Shown here: in pieces, positions 1 to 7,331 of the stretch
How the letters are laid out: each line of letters begins with the position of its first letter
Position numbering within the stretch: position 1 is the stretch's first letter
Assembly (NCBI GenBank): GCA_963799815.1
Contig: CAWCYG010000001.1
Coordinates: 496,001-560,000 of the forward strand
Source of the DNA: JBDTSW01 sp963799815
Lineage (GTDB): Bacteria; Actinomycetota; Thermoleophilia; Solirubrobacterales; 70-9
Length of the DNA: 64,000 bases
Direction: 5' to 3'
The notes under the pieces: model-generated
Seen by the model: the letters and a program-made list of their open reading frames with translations, nothing else
Databases searched by the model: none
What the model was told of the DNA's origin: nothing
Made by a program: the position numbers and the translations under genes

Positions 1-1
1 C

Positions 2-91
2 GAGTTGGGATGGGCCGGGGTGGTGCTGAGCGCCGCCGCCGGCCTGATCCTGCTCGTCAGCGGCCTCGAGCGGGATCGCGGGGGGCGCTGA
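2..91 (+). CDS. C-terminal end of a membrane protein, partial
   Basis: The first 29 codons (frame 2) read as a hydrophobic segment rich in Ala, Val, Leu and Ile followed by a short basic tail (ERDRGGR) and a TGA. This is the usual end of a small integral membrane protein: the last transmembrane helix plus a cytoplasmic tail. The gene starts outside the window. It lies 18 nt upstream of a PspC/histidine-kinase gene on the same strand, and in actinobacteria a second PspC-domain protein often precedes that kinase, so this may be a PspC-family protein. That assignment is inferred from position only. Confidence 0.5.
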   Translation, partial: ELGWAGVVLSAAAGLILLVSGLERDRGGR

Positions 92-109
92 GCGCGTCAC
101 CATGTCCTC

Positions 110-1342
110 GTGAACGCGATCGCGCGCGCGACACCCTTTCGGCGCGACCCCGATACGGGGGTTCTGGCCGGCGTCCTCTCCGGCCTTGCCGCTCGTCTCG
201 ACGCGGACCCCACCGTCGTCCGCGTGCTCTTCGTCGTCGCCGTCTTCCTCACCGGTGGTCTCGCGCTCCTGGCCTACGCGATCGCCTGGGCGGTCGTGCC
301 GACGGTGGAGGGGCGTCGAGCGACGGCCGCCGCCTCGCGCCCTCGCGCCCTCGCGCATCCCGGCTGGCGCGTGGCCGCTGGGGCCGCGTTGCTCACCTTC
401 GCCGCTCTGCTCGCCTTCCGCGAGCTCGGCATCTGGTGGAGCGACGCGCTGGTCTGGCCGCTCGTGCTCGCGGCGGCGGGCGCCGCGGTCCTCTGGCGGC
501 AATCGCGCGCTCTCTCCGCTCCTGATCTGGCCGACTCCGGGCCCACCCCAGCGCGACCCCAGCGTGCGAGCGGCGCTCTGCCCGACCTCTACAAGGGCGG
601 CTTCGGCGTTGCCCTCGTGATCGGCGCGGCGCTTCTCTTCCTCTCGGCCAACGATGCCCTCGGCGGCGTCCGCGACGTGGCCTTCGCCGCGATCGTCGCG
701 GTGCTTGCCCTGGCCTTGATCCTGGCGCCGTTTCTGTGGCGGATGGGGCGCAACCTCGCGGCGGAGCGAGCCGAGCGGATCCGCTCGCAGGAGCGCGCGG
801 AGGTAGCCGCGCACCTGCACGATTCGGTTCTGCAGACCCTGACGCTGATGCAGAAGCGTGCGGATGATCCGCGCGAGGTCGCGGCGCTCGCTCGCCGCCA
901 GGAGCGCGAGCTTCGCTCCTGGCTCTTCGGCCGCGCGAGGCCGGCGTCGGAGAGCTTCGCCGCGGCGCTCGAGGAGGTTGCCACCGAGGTCGAGGACGCG
1001 CACGGCGTACCAGTCGAGGTGGTGGCTGTGGGGGACGCGCGGCTGGAGAATGGTGCGGAGGCCGTTGTCGCGGCGGCCCGCGAGGCGGTTACGAACGCGG
1101 CCAAGTTTGCTCCTGACTCGGGTCCCGTGGCGCTCTACGCCGAGGCCGACGATGAGCGCCTCCAGGTCTTCGTGCGCGACCGCGGCCCCGGCTTCGATCC
1201 GAAAGCGATCCCGGGCGATCGCCGTGGCGTGCGTGAGTCGATCATCGCGCGCATGGAGCGCCATGGAGGACGCGCGGAGATTCATTCCCAAGCCGGAGAG
1301 GGAACCGAGGTCGAGCTCGTGCTGAAACGAGGTGGCGGGTGA
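110..1342 (+). CDS. PspC-domain sensor histidine kinase
   Basis: Sensor kinase of a two-component system, likely at the membrane and responding to envelope stress. Residues about 10-65 form a PspC domain (DTGVLAGVLSGLAARLDAD then a hydrophobic helix). Three or four further membrane segments follow up to about residue 210. The phosphoacceptor region is of the HisKA_3/DesK type (HLHDSVLQTL, His near residues 235-237). The C-terminal ATPase domain shows the N box (AREAVTNAAKFAP) and G1 box (VRDRGPGFDP). The GTG start is used because the upstream ATG at 102 meets a stop after two codons. The stop overlaps the next gene's GTG by 4 nt, so kinase and regulator are translationally coupled. Confidence 0.9.
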   Translation: MNAIARATPFRRDPDTGVLAGVLSGLAARLDADPTVVRVLFVVAVFLTGGLALLAYAIAWAVVPTVEGRRATAAASRPRALAHPGWRVAAGAALLTFAALLAFRELGIWWSDALVWPLVLAAAGAAVLWRQSRALSAPDLADSGPTPARPQRASGALPDLYKGGFGVALVIGAALLFLSANDALGGVRDVAFAAIVAVLALALILAPFLWRMGRNLAAERAERIRSQERAEVAAHLHDSVLQTLTLMQKRADDPREVAALARRQERELRSWLFGRARPASESFAAALEEVATEVEDAHGVPVEVVAVGDARLENGAEAVVAAAREAVTNAAKFAPDSGPVALYAEADDERLQVFVRDRGPGFDPKAIPGDRRGVRESIIARMERHGGRAEIHSQAGEGTEVELVLKRGGG

Positions 1343-1989
1343 GCCCTACGACGCCGACCGTCGTCATCGTCGACGACCACGAGATCTTCCGCGCGGGCGT
1401 GCGCTCGGAGCTCGAGGGGTTGGTCGACGTGCTCGCCGACGTCGGCTCGGTCGAGGAGGCGGTTCGCGTCGTGCTCGACCGCAAACCCGACGTCGTCCTG
1501 CTCGACGTGCACATGCCCAGCGGCGGCGGGGTGGAGGTGATCCGCAAGGTGGGCGAGGTGGCCCCGGCGCAGCGGTTCCTCGCGCTCTCGGTCTCCGACG
1601 CGGCCGAGGACGTGATCGCGGTGGTTCGCGCCGGCGCCCGCGGCTACGTGACGAAGACGATCTCGGGCCCGGATCTCGCCGCCGCGGTGGCGCGCGTGCG
1701 CGAGGGCGATGCGGTCTTCAGCCCGCGGCTCGCCGGCTTCGTCCTCGACGCCTTCGCCGGCGAGATCGCGCCGGAGGAGGTCGACCCGGAGCTCGACCAG
1801 CTCACGATGCGCGAGCGCGAGGTGCTGCGGCTGATCGCCCGCGGCTACCTCTACAAGGAGGTCGCGCAGCAGCTCTCGATCTCGGCGAAGACGGTGGAGG
1901 CACACGTCTCCGCGGTCTTGCGAAAGCTCCAGCTCTCGAGCCGCCACGAGCTCTCGCGCTGGGCGGTCGAGCGACGGCTGGTGGACTAG
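1339..1989 (+). CDS. LuxR/NarL-family response regulator
   Basis: Response regulator partner of the upstream kinase, expected to bind DNA after phosphorylation. The N-terminal receiver domain has the acidic pair (VDDHEIFRAG, residues 10-20), the phosphorylated Asp near residue 56 in VVLLDVHMP, and the conserved Lys in GYVTKTI. A linker leads to a C-terminal LuxR helix-turn-helix (LTMREREVLRLIARGYLYKE and SAKTVEAHVSAVLRKL). The length of 216 residues is typical. The GTG start overlaps the kinase stop as GTGA. It is the last gene of the two-gene unit; the next gene starts 62 nt later with its own ribosome binding site. Confidence 0.93.
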   Translation: MSPTTPTVVIVDDHEIFRAGVRSELEGLVDVLADVGSVEEAVRVVLDRKPDVVLLDVHMPSGGGVEVIRKVGEVAPAQRFLALSVSDAAEDVIAVVRAGARGYVTKTISGPDLAAAVARVREGDAVFSPRLAGFVLDAFAGEIAPEEVDPELDQLTMREREVLRLIARGYLYKEVAQQLSISAKTVEAHVSAVLRKLQLSSRHELSRWAVERRLVD

Positions 1990-2051
1990 ACGCGGCTCAC
2001 GGGCTGGCGTACGATCGCCGCGATCTTGCGAGCGGACCGGGAGGGGACCAG

Positions 2052-2723
2052 ATGACGGCGAGGCTGATGTTCGGAGCGGCGGGGTTGCTGGCGAGCCTGG
2101 TCGTGCTCGCCCTTCCGAGCGCCTCGGGGGCCGGCAACGAGCCCAAGTGCTTTGGCAACAAGGCCACGATCTCCAAGGGCGACGGCGACAACGAGATCGC
2201 GGGCACGCCCGAGAAGGACGTGATCGTCGCGGGCGGCGGCGCTGACGAGGTCGAGGGCCTCGGCGGCAACGACAGGATCTGCGGCGGCAACGGGACCGAC
2301 CGGCTCGTCGGCGATGAGGGCAAGGACGACATCGACGGCGAGAACGGCGACGACTTCATCCTCGGTGACGACCAGCTCGCCGAGACGGGCGACGACCTGC
2401 TCGAGGGCGGCGACGGCAAGGACTCCATCTACGGCGAGGCCGACCAGGGCACGATCACCGGCGGCAGCGACGATGTCATTCACGGCGACAAGGGGGGCGA
2501 CGTCGAGCTCGACGGCGGCGAAGGCAACGACGACGTCCGCGGAAACGACGGCAACGACGACGCCATCATCGGCGGCAACGGGTTCGACGACATCTACGGC
2601 GGCGACGGCGACGACGTCCTCAACGGCACCGACGACAAGCTCGACGAGCTCTTCGGCGGCAAGGGAGAGAACGACCAGTGCGAGGGGGACATGATCGACC
2701 TCTTCGCCGGCTGCGAGAACTAA
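2052..2723 (+). CDS. Secreted RTX-like calcium-binding repeat protein
   Basis: A 223-residue secreted protein. An N-terminal signal peptide (MTARLMFGAAGLLASLVVLA..ASGAG) is followed by tandem GGxGxDxh nonapeptide-like repeats from about residue 45 to 205 (GGNDRICGGNGTDRLVG, GGDGDDVLNG). These normally form a calcium-binding beta-roll. Cysteines near both ends (PKCFGN, DQCEGD, AGCEN) may make disulfides. There is no protease, lipase or toxin domain, so it is a stand-alone repeat protein. The ATG has a good ribosome binding site (GAGGGGACC upstream). A short hairpin at 2741-2758 probably ends the transcript. Function is unknown; structural or adhesive roles are possible. Confidence 0.8.
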   Translation: MTARLMFGAAGLLASLVVLALPSASGAGNEPKCFGNKATISKGDGDNEIAGTPEKDVIVAGGGADEVEGLGGNDRICGGNGTDRLVGDEGKDDIDGENGDDFILGDDQLAETGDDLLEGGDGKDSIYGEADQGTITGGSDDVIHGDKGGDVELDGGEGNDDVRGNDGNDDAIIGGNGFDDIYGGDGDDVLNGTDDKLDELFGGKGENDQCEGDMIDLFAGCEN

Positions 2724-2740
2724 CGAAAAGAGCGTGAGCA

Positions 2741-2758
2741 AACCGGCGCTCGCCGGTT
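2741..2758 (+). terminator. Hairpin after the RTX-like gene
   Basis: AACCGGCG, two bases, CGCCGGTT: an 8-bp perfect inverted repeat 18 nt after the stop codon. No T-run follows, as is common for actinobacterial terminators. Confidence 0.5.
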
Positions 2759-2783
2759 AGAACCCATCAAGACGTCCGGCGAC

Positions 2784-2867
2784 CGACCACGCCCCAAGCC
2801 TGGTCGTGTCACGGCCGTGCCTGCCGCAGTCGCCGTCGGGGGTCGCTTCAGCGGTAGGCACGGTCGT
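2784..2867 (+). other. Structured intergenic segment, possible small RNA
   Basis: Two further hairpins lie between the RTX-like gene and the small minus-strand gene. One has 6-bp arms (CGACCA at 2784-2789, TGGTCG at 2801-2806). The other pairs 2811-2827 with 2851-2867 over 17 continuous positions when read as plus-strand RNA; two of those pairs are G-U. The G-U pattern means the plus strand forms the better helix. No coding potential was seen. It may be a small RNA or the 3' UTR of the upstream gene. Confidence 0.35.
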
Positions 2868-2900
2868 AGCCGGGCGTCACTCCTTCTTCTGCCCACAGAA

Positions 2901-2937
2901 CTCGGCCACCCCGGGCCGCGCTCCCGGGGTGGCCGAG
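2901..2937 (-). terminator. Strong 15-bp hairpin terminator
   Basis: Positions 2901-2915 (CTCGGCCACCCCGGG) are perfectly complementary to 2923-2937, with a 7-nt loop. It sits 22 nt beyond the stop of the small minus-strand gene at 2960-3076, so it most likely terminates that transcript. It could also act on plus-strand transcripts from the RTX-like gene. Confidence 0.65.
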
Positions 2938-2959
2938 TAAGCCTTGAATGTGTCTGGAT

Positions 2960-3076
2960 CTAGTCCTTGGTGCGGGTGCGGATCCGGCGATGCCGGATGT
3001 CCTGGCGGACTGTGCGCTCATGATTGGGCTGCGAGGCCTTATCGGCGAGTAGTGCGGCTGCGAACAGCGGTCCCAT
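2960..3076 (-). CDS. Small basic protein, 38 residues, unknown function
   Basis: A short open frame starting with ATG at 3076, preceded on the minus strand by an excellent ribosome binding site (AAGGAG, 6-nt spacing). The product begins with a short apolar stretch (MGPLFAAALLADKAS) and ends in a strongly basic tail (RQDIRHRRIRTRTKD). A perfect 15-bp hairpin lies just after its stop. The ribosome binding site and terminator make this more convincing than its length suggests. I do not recognise the family. It could be a nucleic-acid-binding small protein or a leader peptide; both are guesses. Confidence 0.5.
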   Translation of the reverse strand: MGPLFAAALLADKASQPNHERTVRQDIRHRRIRTRTKD

Positions 3077-3197
3077 TTGGTGCTCCTTCTTCGTCCTTGA
3101 AAACCTTCGACCGCGTTCCAAGTTAGGCCTCATTTCCAGGGCATTGTGTGCCCGCGCCCACACAGCGGGTGACTCAGGCACGGGTCCGTGACCGGCC

Positions 3198-3314
3198 TCA
3201 CATCCCAGCGATGCCCTTGACCACCAACAGCGCCCCGAATACGAACACGAGCCCGATCGAAAGCGCTCTGTTGTGGCGCTGCATGAAGGCACCGAGACGC
3301 TGGAGCAGGGGCTC
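3198..3314 (-). pseudogene. 3' remnant of a GAP/LysE-like membrane protein gene
   Basis: Reading minus from 3314, the open frame gives a basic segment (LLQRLGAFMQRHNRALS) and one hydrophobic helix ending VVKGIAGM before a TGA. This resembles the C-terminal end of GAP-family (mycobacterial Sap-like) or LysE-like transporters. A TAG lies directly upstream in frame at 3315-3317, and the rest of such a gene would overlap the oppositely oriented gene at 3358. It is therefore most likely a fragment left after rearrangement. An alternative is a 28-residue one-helix membrane protein starting at the internal ATG. Confidence 0.35.
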
Positions 3315-3357
3315 CTAGGGCGAGCGACTGCGGCGGCTGGTAGAACCCGCGGAGGGT

Positions 3358-3753
3358 ATGTACGAGACGCTGCTCTTCCTCCACCTCCTCGGCGCCTTCG
3401 TCGCGTTCGTGACCATCGTGATGTTCTCGGCCTTCGCGCTTGGGGTGACCGCCGATCGCGGCAGCTTCACCCTCGCCGACGCGACCTGGAACCTGAGCGG
3501 GCTCCTGCTCTTGGTCTTCGGCGTCTGGCTCGCTCTCTACATCGATGGCTACGAGCTCTGGGACGGCTGGATCCTCGGCGCGCTCGTCCTGTTCGGCTTC
3601 GCGAGCTTCTTCGGCGCGCGGGCGCGGATCGAGACCCTGAACGAGATCGACGCCGAGAGTGCTACGCGCAGCCAGGTGACGATGTGGCATTGGCTGCGGA
3701 CCCTCTCGATTCTGGCGATCCTCGTGCTCATGGTCTGGAAGCCGGGGGCCTAA
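3358..3753 (+). CDS. Four-helix integral membrane protein (DUF2269-like)
   Basis: A 131-residue protein that is almost entirely membrane embedded. Helices lie at about residues 3-30, 45-62, 70-90 and 110-128. The first helix begins YETLLFLHLLGAFVAFV, with an intramembrane His typical of DUF2269-type proteins. A charged loop (RARIETLNEIDAE) lies before the last helix, and WHW precedes it. The following gene, 2 nt downstream, starts with a very similar sequence (VDLLLFLHILGGATLVG), so the two are probably paralogous subunits encoded as a pair. No catalytic motif is visible. Confidence 0.65.
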   Translation: MYETLLFLHLLGAFVAFVTIVMFSAFALGVTADRGSFTLADATWNLSGLLLLVFGVWLALYIDGYELWDGWILGALVLFGFASFFGARARIETLNEIDAESATRSQVTMWHWLRTLSILAILVLMVWKPGA

Positions 3754-3755
3754 GG

Positions 3756-4196
3756 GTGGATCTCCTCCTCTTCCTCCACATCCTGGGCGGCGCGACGCTG
3801 GTGGGCGCGCTCGTCACGGCCGTCTGGTTTCTTCTCGCAGCCCGCCGCACGGCCTCATTCGATGGCGTGCGCTGGGCCTGGCGCACGCTCCTTTACGCCG
3901 CGCTCCCCTCGTATCTCCTCATGCGGGTCGCAGGACAGCTTCTGGCCGACGATCTCGGCCTCGCCGACGCCGATTTCGCCTGGATCACGATCGGCTTCAT
4001 CGTCGGCGACGTCGGCGCCCTGCTCCTCAGCGCTGCCCTGATCGGAACCGGGGTCGCGGTCCGCATGGCAGGCCGCTCGGACGGCCGGGCGGCGAACCCG
4101 TCGAGCGCCGGCCTCTCGATCGCCGCGGGCGCGACGAGCATCCTGATCGTGGCCTACCTGGTCGCCCTCTGGGCGATGACGACGAAGCCCGTCTAG
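3756..4196 (+). CDS. Four-helix integral membrane protein, second of a pair
   Basis: A 146-residue membrane protein starting with GTG 2 nt after the preceding stop. Its first helix (LLLFLHILGGATLVGALV) resembles that of the upstream gene, including the His. Further helices lie at about residues 45-65, 75-100 and 122-142. A short hydrophilic segment (AGRSDGRAANPSSAG) precedes the last helix. Co-transcription with the upstream gene suggests that both proteins work together, possibly as a hetero-oligomer in the membrane. The function is unknown. Confidence 0.6.
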   Translation: MDLLLFLHILGGATLVGALVTAVWFLLAARRTASFDGVRWAWRTLLYAALPSYLLMRVAGQLLADDLGLADADFAWITIGFIVGDVGALLLSAALIGTGVAVRMAGRSDGRAANPSSAGLSIAAGATSILIVAYLVALWAMTTKPV

Positions 4197-4238
4197 AGCC
4201 ATTTCAGGGTCGGCGGGTGCACTAGCCTGCGCCTCCGC

Positions 4239-4703
4239 ATGGACTTCTTCGAGGCGACGACGCAGGGGCTCGGCCTCGCCCTCGCTGCCGGCATGATCGG
4301 CGGCGCCATCACCGGCGCGGTGAGCCCGCGTGAGCACGGGCTGGTCGCCTCGGTCCTCTTGGTGATCGCTGGAATCGGCGCGGCTTATCTCTTCGGCGCC
4401 TCGCTCGAGACGGCGAACGATCATCCCGCGTGGCCGGGCTGGTTCGTCGGCGCGCTCGTTGGCGTCTTTGCCTTCGTCGTCATCCGCAGCGTCGTCGCCG
4501 GCGCCTCGGCGCGGGCGGGGGAGGGCGGTTCGGCGGCAGTCATCGCTGCGATCGCGATCGCGGCTGCCGCCGTGCTCGCGGCCCTCTCGCTCACTCCCGC
4601 GGCGCCGGTCTCGATCGTGGTCGCGCTCGCCCTCGTCTTCATGGGGATCCAGCGCCGCCGCCGCGCGAGCGAGAAGTACGAGGGGCTGCGGATCCTGCGT
4701 TAG
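4239..4703 (+). CDS. Small Ala-rich integral membrane protein
   Basis: A 154-residue protein with about five predicted membrane segments separated by very short loops. A glycine-rich first half (GMIGGAITGAVSPREHGLVAS) and a basic C-terminus (QRRRRASEKYEGLRILR) suggest an inside-facing tail. The gene lies between a membrane-protein pair and a phosphodiesterase on the same strand, with 36-42 nt gaps. It is somewhat like the DUF4126 class, but I am not sure of that. No functional residues can be pointed to. Confidence 0.55.
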   Translation: MDFFEATTQGLGLALAAGMIGGAITGAVSPREHGLVASVLLVIAGIGAAYLFGASLETANDHPAWPGWFVGALVGVFAFVVIRSVVAGASARAGEGGSAAVIAAIAIAAAAVLAALSLTPAAPVSIVVALALVFMGIQRRRRASEKYEGLRILR

Positions 4704-4742
4704 CGGGCGGTCGCGAAGCCCTCCAGCGCTAGCCTCGAAGAC

Positions 4743-6356
4743 GTGCCCCGCAAGCTCTGTCTGATCGTCGTCGACTCGCTGCGCACGGACATGCTGCTGC
4801 GGACCGTCGTCGCCGGCGACGCCCCGAATTTCGGTGCGCTGCTCGACCGCGGCGAGCTCATCCCCGACTGCGTCTCCTCCTTCCCCACCGTCACCCCGGT
4901 CTGCAGCGCCGACATCGTCACCGGCGTCGGCCCCGGCCCGATGCCCGACGGCTCGCCCGGTCACGACATCGTTGGGATGAACTGGTACCACCGGGTCGAG
5001 CAGCGCTACGTGGAGTACGGCAACTCGCTCGAGGCAACTCGCGCCTTCGGCCTCTTCCGGGCGCTCTACGACATCGTCTACAACCTGAACATGTCCCACC
5101 TCTCACCCGAGGTGGAGACGATCTTCGAGCGCTTGGGCGACGCCGGGGTGCGAAGCGCCTGCACGCCCTTTCTCGTCTATCGCGGCCGCACCCGCCACGA
5201 GGTTGGGCTCGAGGGCCTCTTGCGCAGGGCTGCCGAGGCCGCCAAGTTCCACCACGCGACGTGGGGGCCCGAGGAGCTCTTCTGGGGCGAGCTCTACGCC
5301 AGCCGTCGCGTGCCGTGCAAGCCGACCCTCGCCCGCCCCGGCACGCGCGACGAGTACTCGGGCTGCGTTGGGCGCGAGCTCCTGCGCGACGACGCCTACG
5401 ACTTCCTCCTCTTCTCCCTTCCCGACAACGACTACCACTCCCACCGTGGCGGGCCGGAGGGGCAGAGCTCCTCGATCGCGCTCGCCGACGCCGCCTTCGG
5501 CGCGCTGGTGGATGCGGCGGGCGGCATCGATGCCTTCTGCGATCAGCACACCGTGATCCTCACCGCCGACCACGCCCAGTCCGACGTGGACGAAGGGTTC
5601 GACGTCGTCGAGGCGTTCGCCGACGAATGGCGGGTCCTGGGCCCCAACGACCAGAGCCCCGAGGCGGCCGAGCTCGCGGTCAGCCCGACGGCGCGAGCCG
5701 CAGGGATCTACGTTCTCGCCGGTGGCGGGCGGCGGCTGCGCGCCCACGCCGACGCCCGGGAGCGGATGCGAAAGCGCCGCGAGGTCGACGTGATCGCCTG
5801 GCTCGCCGGCCCCGACGGCAAGCCCGTGGATCGCTCGGCCGTTGGCCTCGCCTCGCTGGAGGGGGTCGAGGCCGTGATCGAGGCCGGCACCGGCAGCGTG
5901 AACGGTGCGGCGGGAGAGCTCCGCTTCCGGCCCGGCTCGAGCGTCGAGGACCTCCGCGGTGGCCGCTGGGATCTGGCCGGCGAGCTTTCGGTCCTCGGGA
6001 TCGAGCACCGCGACGAGCAGGTCGTGAGCGAGAGCCACCCGGACCCCCTGGCGCGCCTTTGGTCGGCGCTCGTCGCGGGGCATTCCGGCGACCTGCTCGT
6101 CTCGCTCTCTCCCGGGTTCGAGACCCTGGACTGGGGTGGCATGACACACGCCGGCGGTGGCAGCCACGGCGCTCTCGAGGCCGAGGACTCCCTGTTGCCG
6201 CTTCTCCTCGTGGGCTGCGAGCCGGGACTCGCCGATACGCGCGAGCAGTGGCGGATCAGCGACATCGCCGAGCTCGTCGCGGATCACTTCGGAGTTGACG
6301 CGCGCCCGGAGGCCGAGAGCGCCCAGGCCGCGGCGGACCCCGCCCTACGATCCTGA
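4743..6356 (+). CDS. Alkaline-phosphatase superfamily phosphodiesterase
   Basis: A 537-residue member of the type I phosphodiesterase/nucleotide pyrophosphatase fold. The first metal site is in VDSLRTDML near residue 12. The nucleophile region is FPTVTPVCSADIVTG around residues 45-60, with Thr as the likely nucleophile. The second metal site has PDNDYHSH (about 225) and TADHAQSD (about 275). A final His-containing motif, THAGGGSHGAL, is near residue 465. There is no signal peptide, so the enzyme should be cytoplasmic. A GTG start is used. The GtrA gene follows 4 nt downstream, hinting at a link to envelope lipid or glycan turnover. The substrate is unknown. Confidence 0.8.
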   Translation: MPRKLCLIVVDSLRTDMLLRTVVAGDAPNFGALLDRGELIPDCVSSFPTVTPVCSADIVTGVGPGPMPDGSPGHDIVGMNWYHRVEQRYVEYGNSLEATRAFGLFRALYDIVYNLNMSHLSPEVETIFERLGDAGVRSACTPFLVYRGRTRHEVGLEGLLRRAAEAAKFHHATWGPEELFWGELYASRRVPCKPTLARPGTRDEYSGCVGRELLRDDAYDFLLFSLPDNDYHSHRGGPEGQSSSIALADAAFGALVDAAGGIDAFCDQHTVILTADHAQSDVDEGFDVVEAFADEWRVLGPNDQSPEAAELAVSPTARAAGIYVLAGGGRRLRAHADARERMRKRREVDVIAWLAGPDGKPVDRSAVGLASLEGVEAVIEAGTGSVNGAAGELRFRPGSSVEDLRGGRWDLAGELSVLGIEHRDEQVVSESHPDPLARLWSALVAGHSGDLLVSLSPGFETLDWGGMTHAGGGSHGALEAEDSLLPLLLVGCEPGLADTREQWRISDIAELVADHFGVDARPEAESAQAAADPALRS

Positions 6357-6360
6357 GCCC

Positions 6361-6867
6361 ATGACCGACGCCGTCGAGACCGCTCCCCCGAGGGAGCCGC
6401 AGAGCCCCCTCGCCTACGCGGCCCATCGCAGCTGGGCTCTGTTGCGACGGATCGGGATCGGCGCGCGCGAGCCGACCAACTGGGTCCAGCTCTTCAAGTT
6501 CGGAGTGGTCGGGGCCACCGGCTACGCGGTCAACCTGATCGTCTTCGCGATCCTCGTCGAGGGGCTCGGCGTCCACCACATCGCCGCCGCGATCGGAGCC
6601 TTCCTGGTCGCGGTCACCAACAACTTCCTGCTCAACCGCCACTGGACCTTCGACGCCGCGGGCGGCCACGCGGGCGAGCAGGCCTGGCGGTTTCTCGCGG
6701 TCAGCCTGATCGGCCTCGGCGTCAACCTCGGCGTGCTCGCGCTGCTGGTCGACGGCGCCGAGCTCGCAGAGCTGCCCTCCCAGGCGATCGCCGTGGCCGT
6801 CGCGATGCCCGTCAACTTCCTGGGCAACAAGCTGTGGACGTTCGAGTTCCTGGCGGGCCGGCGGTAG
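6361..6867 (+). CDS. GtrA-family membrane protein
   Basis: A 168-residue protein with a hydrophilic N-terminus of about 40 residues and four membrane helices, the GtrA layout. Diagnostic motifs are QLFKFGVVGATGYAVNL in helix 1, TNNFLLNRHWTF after helix 2, and NFLGNKLWTF near the end. GtrA proteins are thought to move or present polyprenyl-linked sugars for envelope glycan modification. It starts 4 nt after the phosphodiesterase gene and is likely co-transcribed with it. Confidence 0.88.
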   Translation: MTDAVETAPPREPQSPLAYAAHRSWALLRRIGIGAREPTNWVQLFKFGVVGATGYAVNLIVFAILVEGLGVHHIAAAIGAFLVAVTNNFLLNRHWTFDAAGGHAGEQAWRFLAVSLIGLGVNLGVLALLVDGAELAELPSQAIAVAVAMPVNFLGNKLWTFEFLAGRR

Positions 6868-6872
6868 GCGGC

Positions 6873-7229
6873 TCAGTCCTCGTGCAGGGCGTCGTCCAGC
6901 TCGGGGCCGCTGCCGGGTTTGTCAGCGACCTCCTCGAGCACGCCGAGCAGCTCCACCACGCGGCAGACGAGCAGGCGCTCCTCGTCGACCTCGACCCAGG
7001 CGCCCGCGGAGGCGGGGAAGAAGACGTGGTCGCCTGGCCGCACCGGCATCTTCACGCCCGCCTGCTCCCACCAGTCGACCCCGGGCCCGACCTCGAGCAC
7101 GATCCCCTGCTGCGGCGGGGCCTCCGTGGTGCCGGGCGGCACCACCAGCCCAGAGCCGCGCATCCGGTCGGGCTCGAGCTCCTTGATCACCACGCGGTCG
7201 AAGAGCGGTCGCAGGTTGTGCCGCGGCAT
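6873..7229 (-). CDS. groES: Co-chaperonin GroES (Cpn10 family)
   Basis: A GroES-fold protein of 118 residues: LRPLFDRVVIKELEPD at the start, a mobile-loop region (GSGLVVPPGTTEAPPQQG), EVGPG, and PVRPGDHVFFPASAGAWVEVDEERLLV before the C-terminus. It is about 20 residues longer than standard GroES, with an acidic C-terminal tail ending LDDALHED. It is not next to a groEL gene. It may be a second, divergent GroES copy; the main groESL operon would then lie elsewhere. Confidence 0.85.
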   Translation of the reverse strand: MPRHNLRPLFDRVVIKELEPDRMRGSGLVVPPGTTEAPPQQGIVLEVGPGVDWWEQAGVKMPVRPGDHVFFPASAGAWVEVDEERLLVCRVVELLGVLEEVADKPGSGPELDDALHED

Positions 7230-7258
7230 GCCACGAGGGTACGCAAGCGGCGCGGTCT

Positions 7259-7302
7259 ACTGCGGTCATTCAGACCCGCATACGGGCATGGCGGGCCGCA
7301 GT
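7259..7302 (-). terminator. Stem-loop between the MBL-rhodanese gene and groES
   Basis: ACTGCGG (7259-7265) pairs with CCGCAGT (7296-7302). Inside the loop is a second small hairpin (CCCG-CATA-CGGG, 7275-7286). On the minus strand it follows the stop of the MBL-rhodanese gene by about 30 nt, so it may end that transcript. Confidence 0.4.
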
Positions 7303-7331
7303 GGATTCCCGGGCGCGGATGGCGCCGGCGT

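Noticed and set aside
2204..2690. Tandem repeat DNA element in the RTX-like gene
   Set aside because: The periodicity comes from the calcium-binding nonapeptide repeats of the encoded protein.
3855..5099. Long minus-strand open frame opposite the membrane-protein and phosphodiesterase genes
   Set aside because: Composition is the Arg/Asp/Ala/His-rich pattern produced by reading GC-rich codons backwards, and there is no ribosome site or domain. Many similar antisense frames (for example opposite 23404-25224 and 32661-34883) were left out for the same reason.
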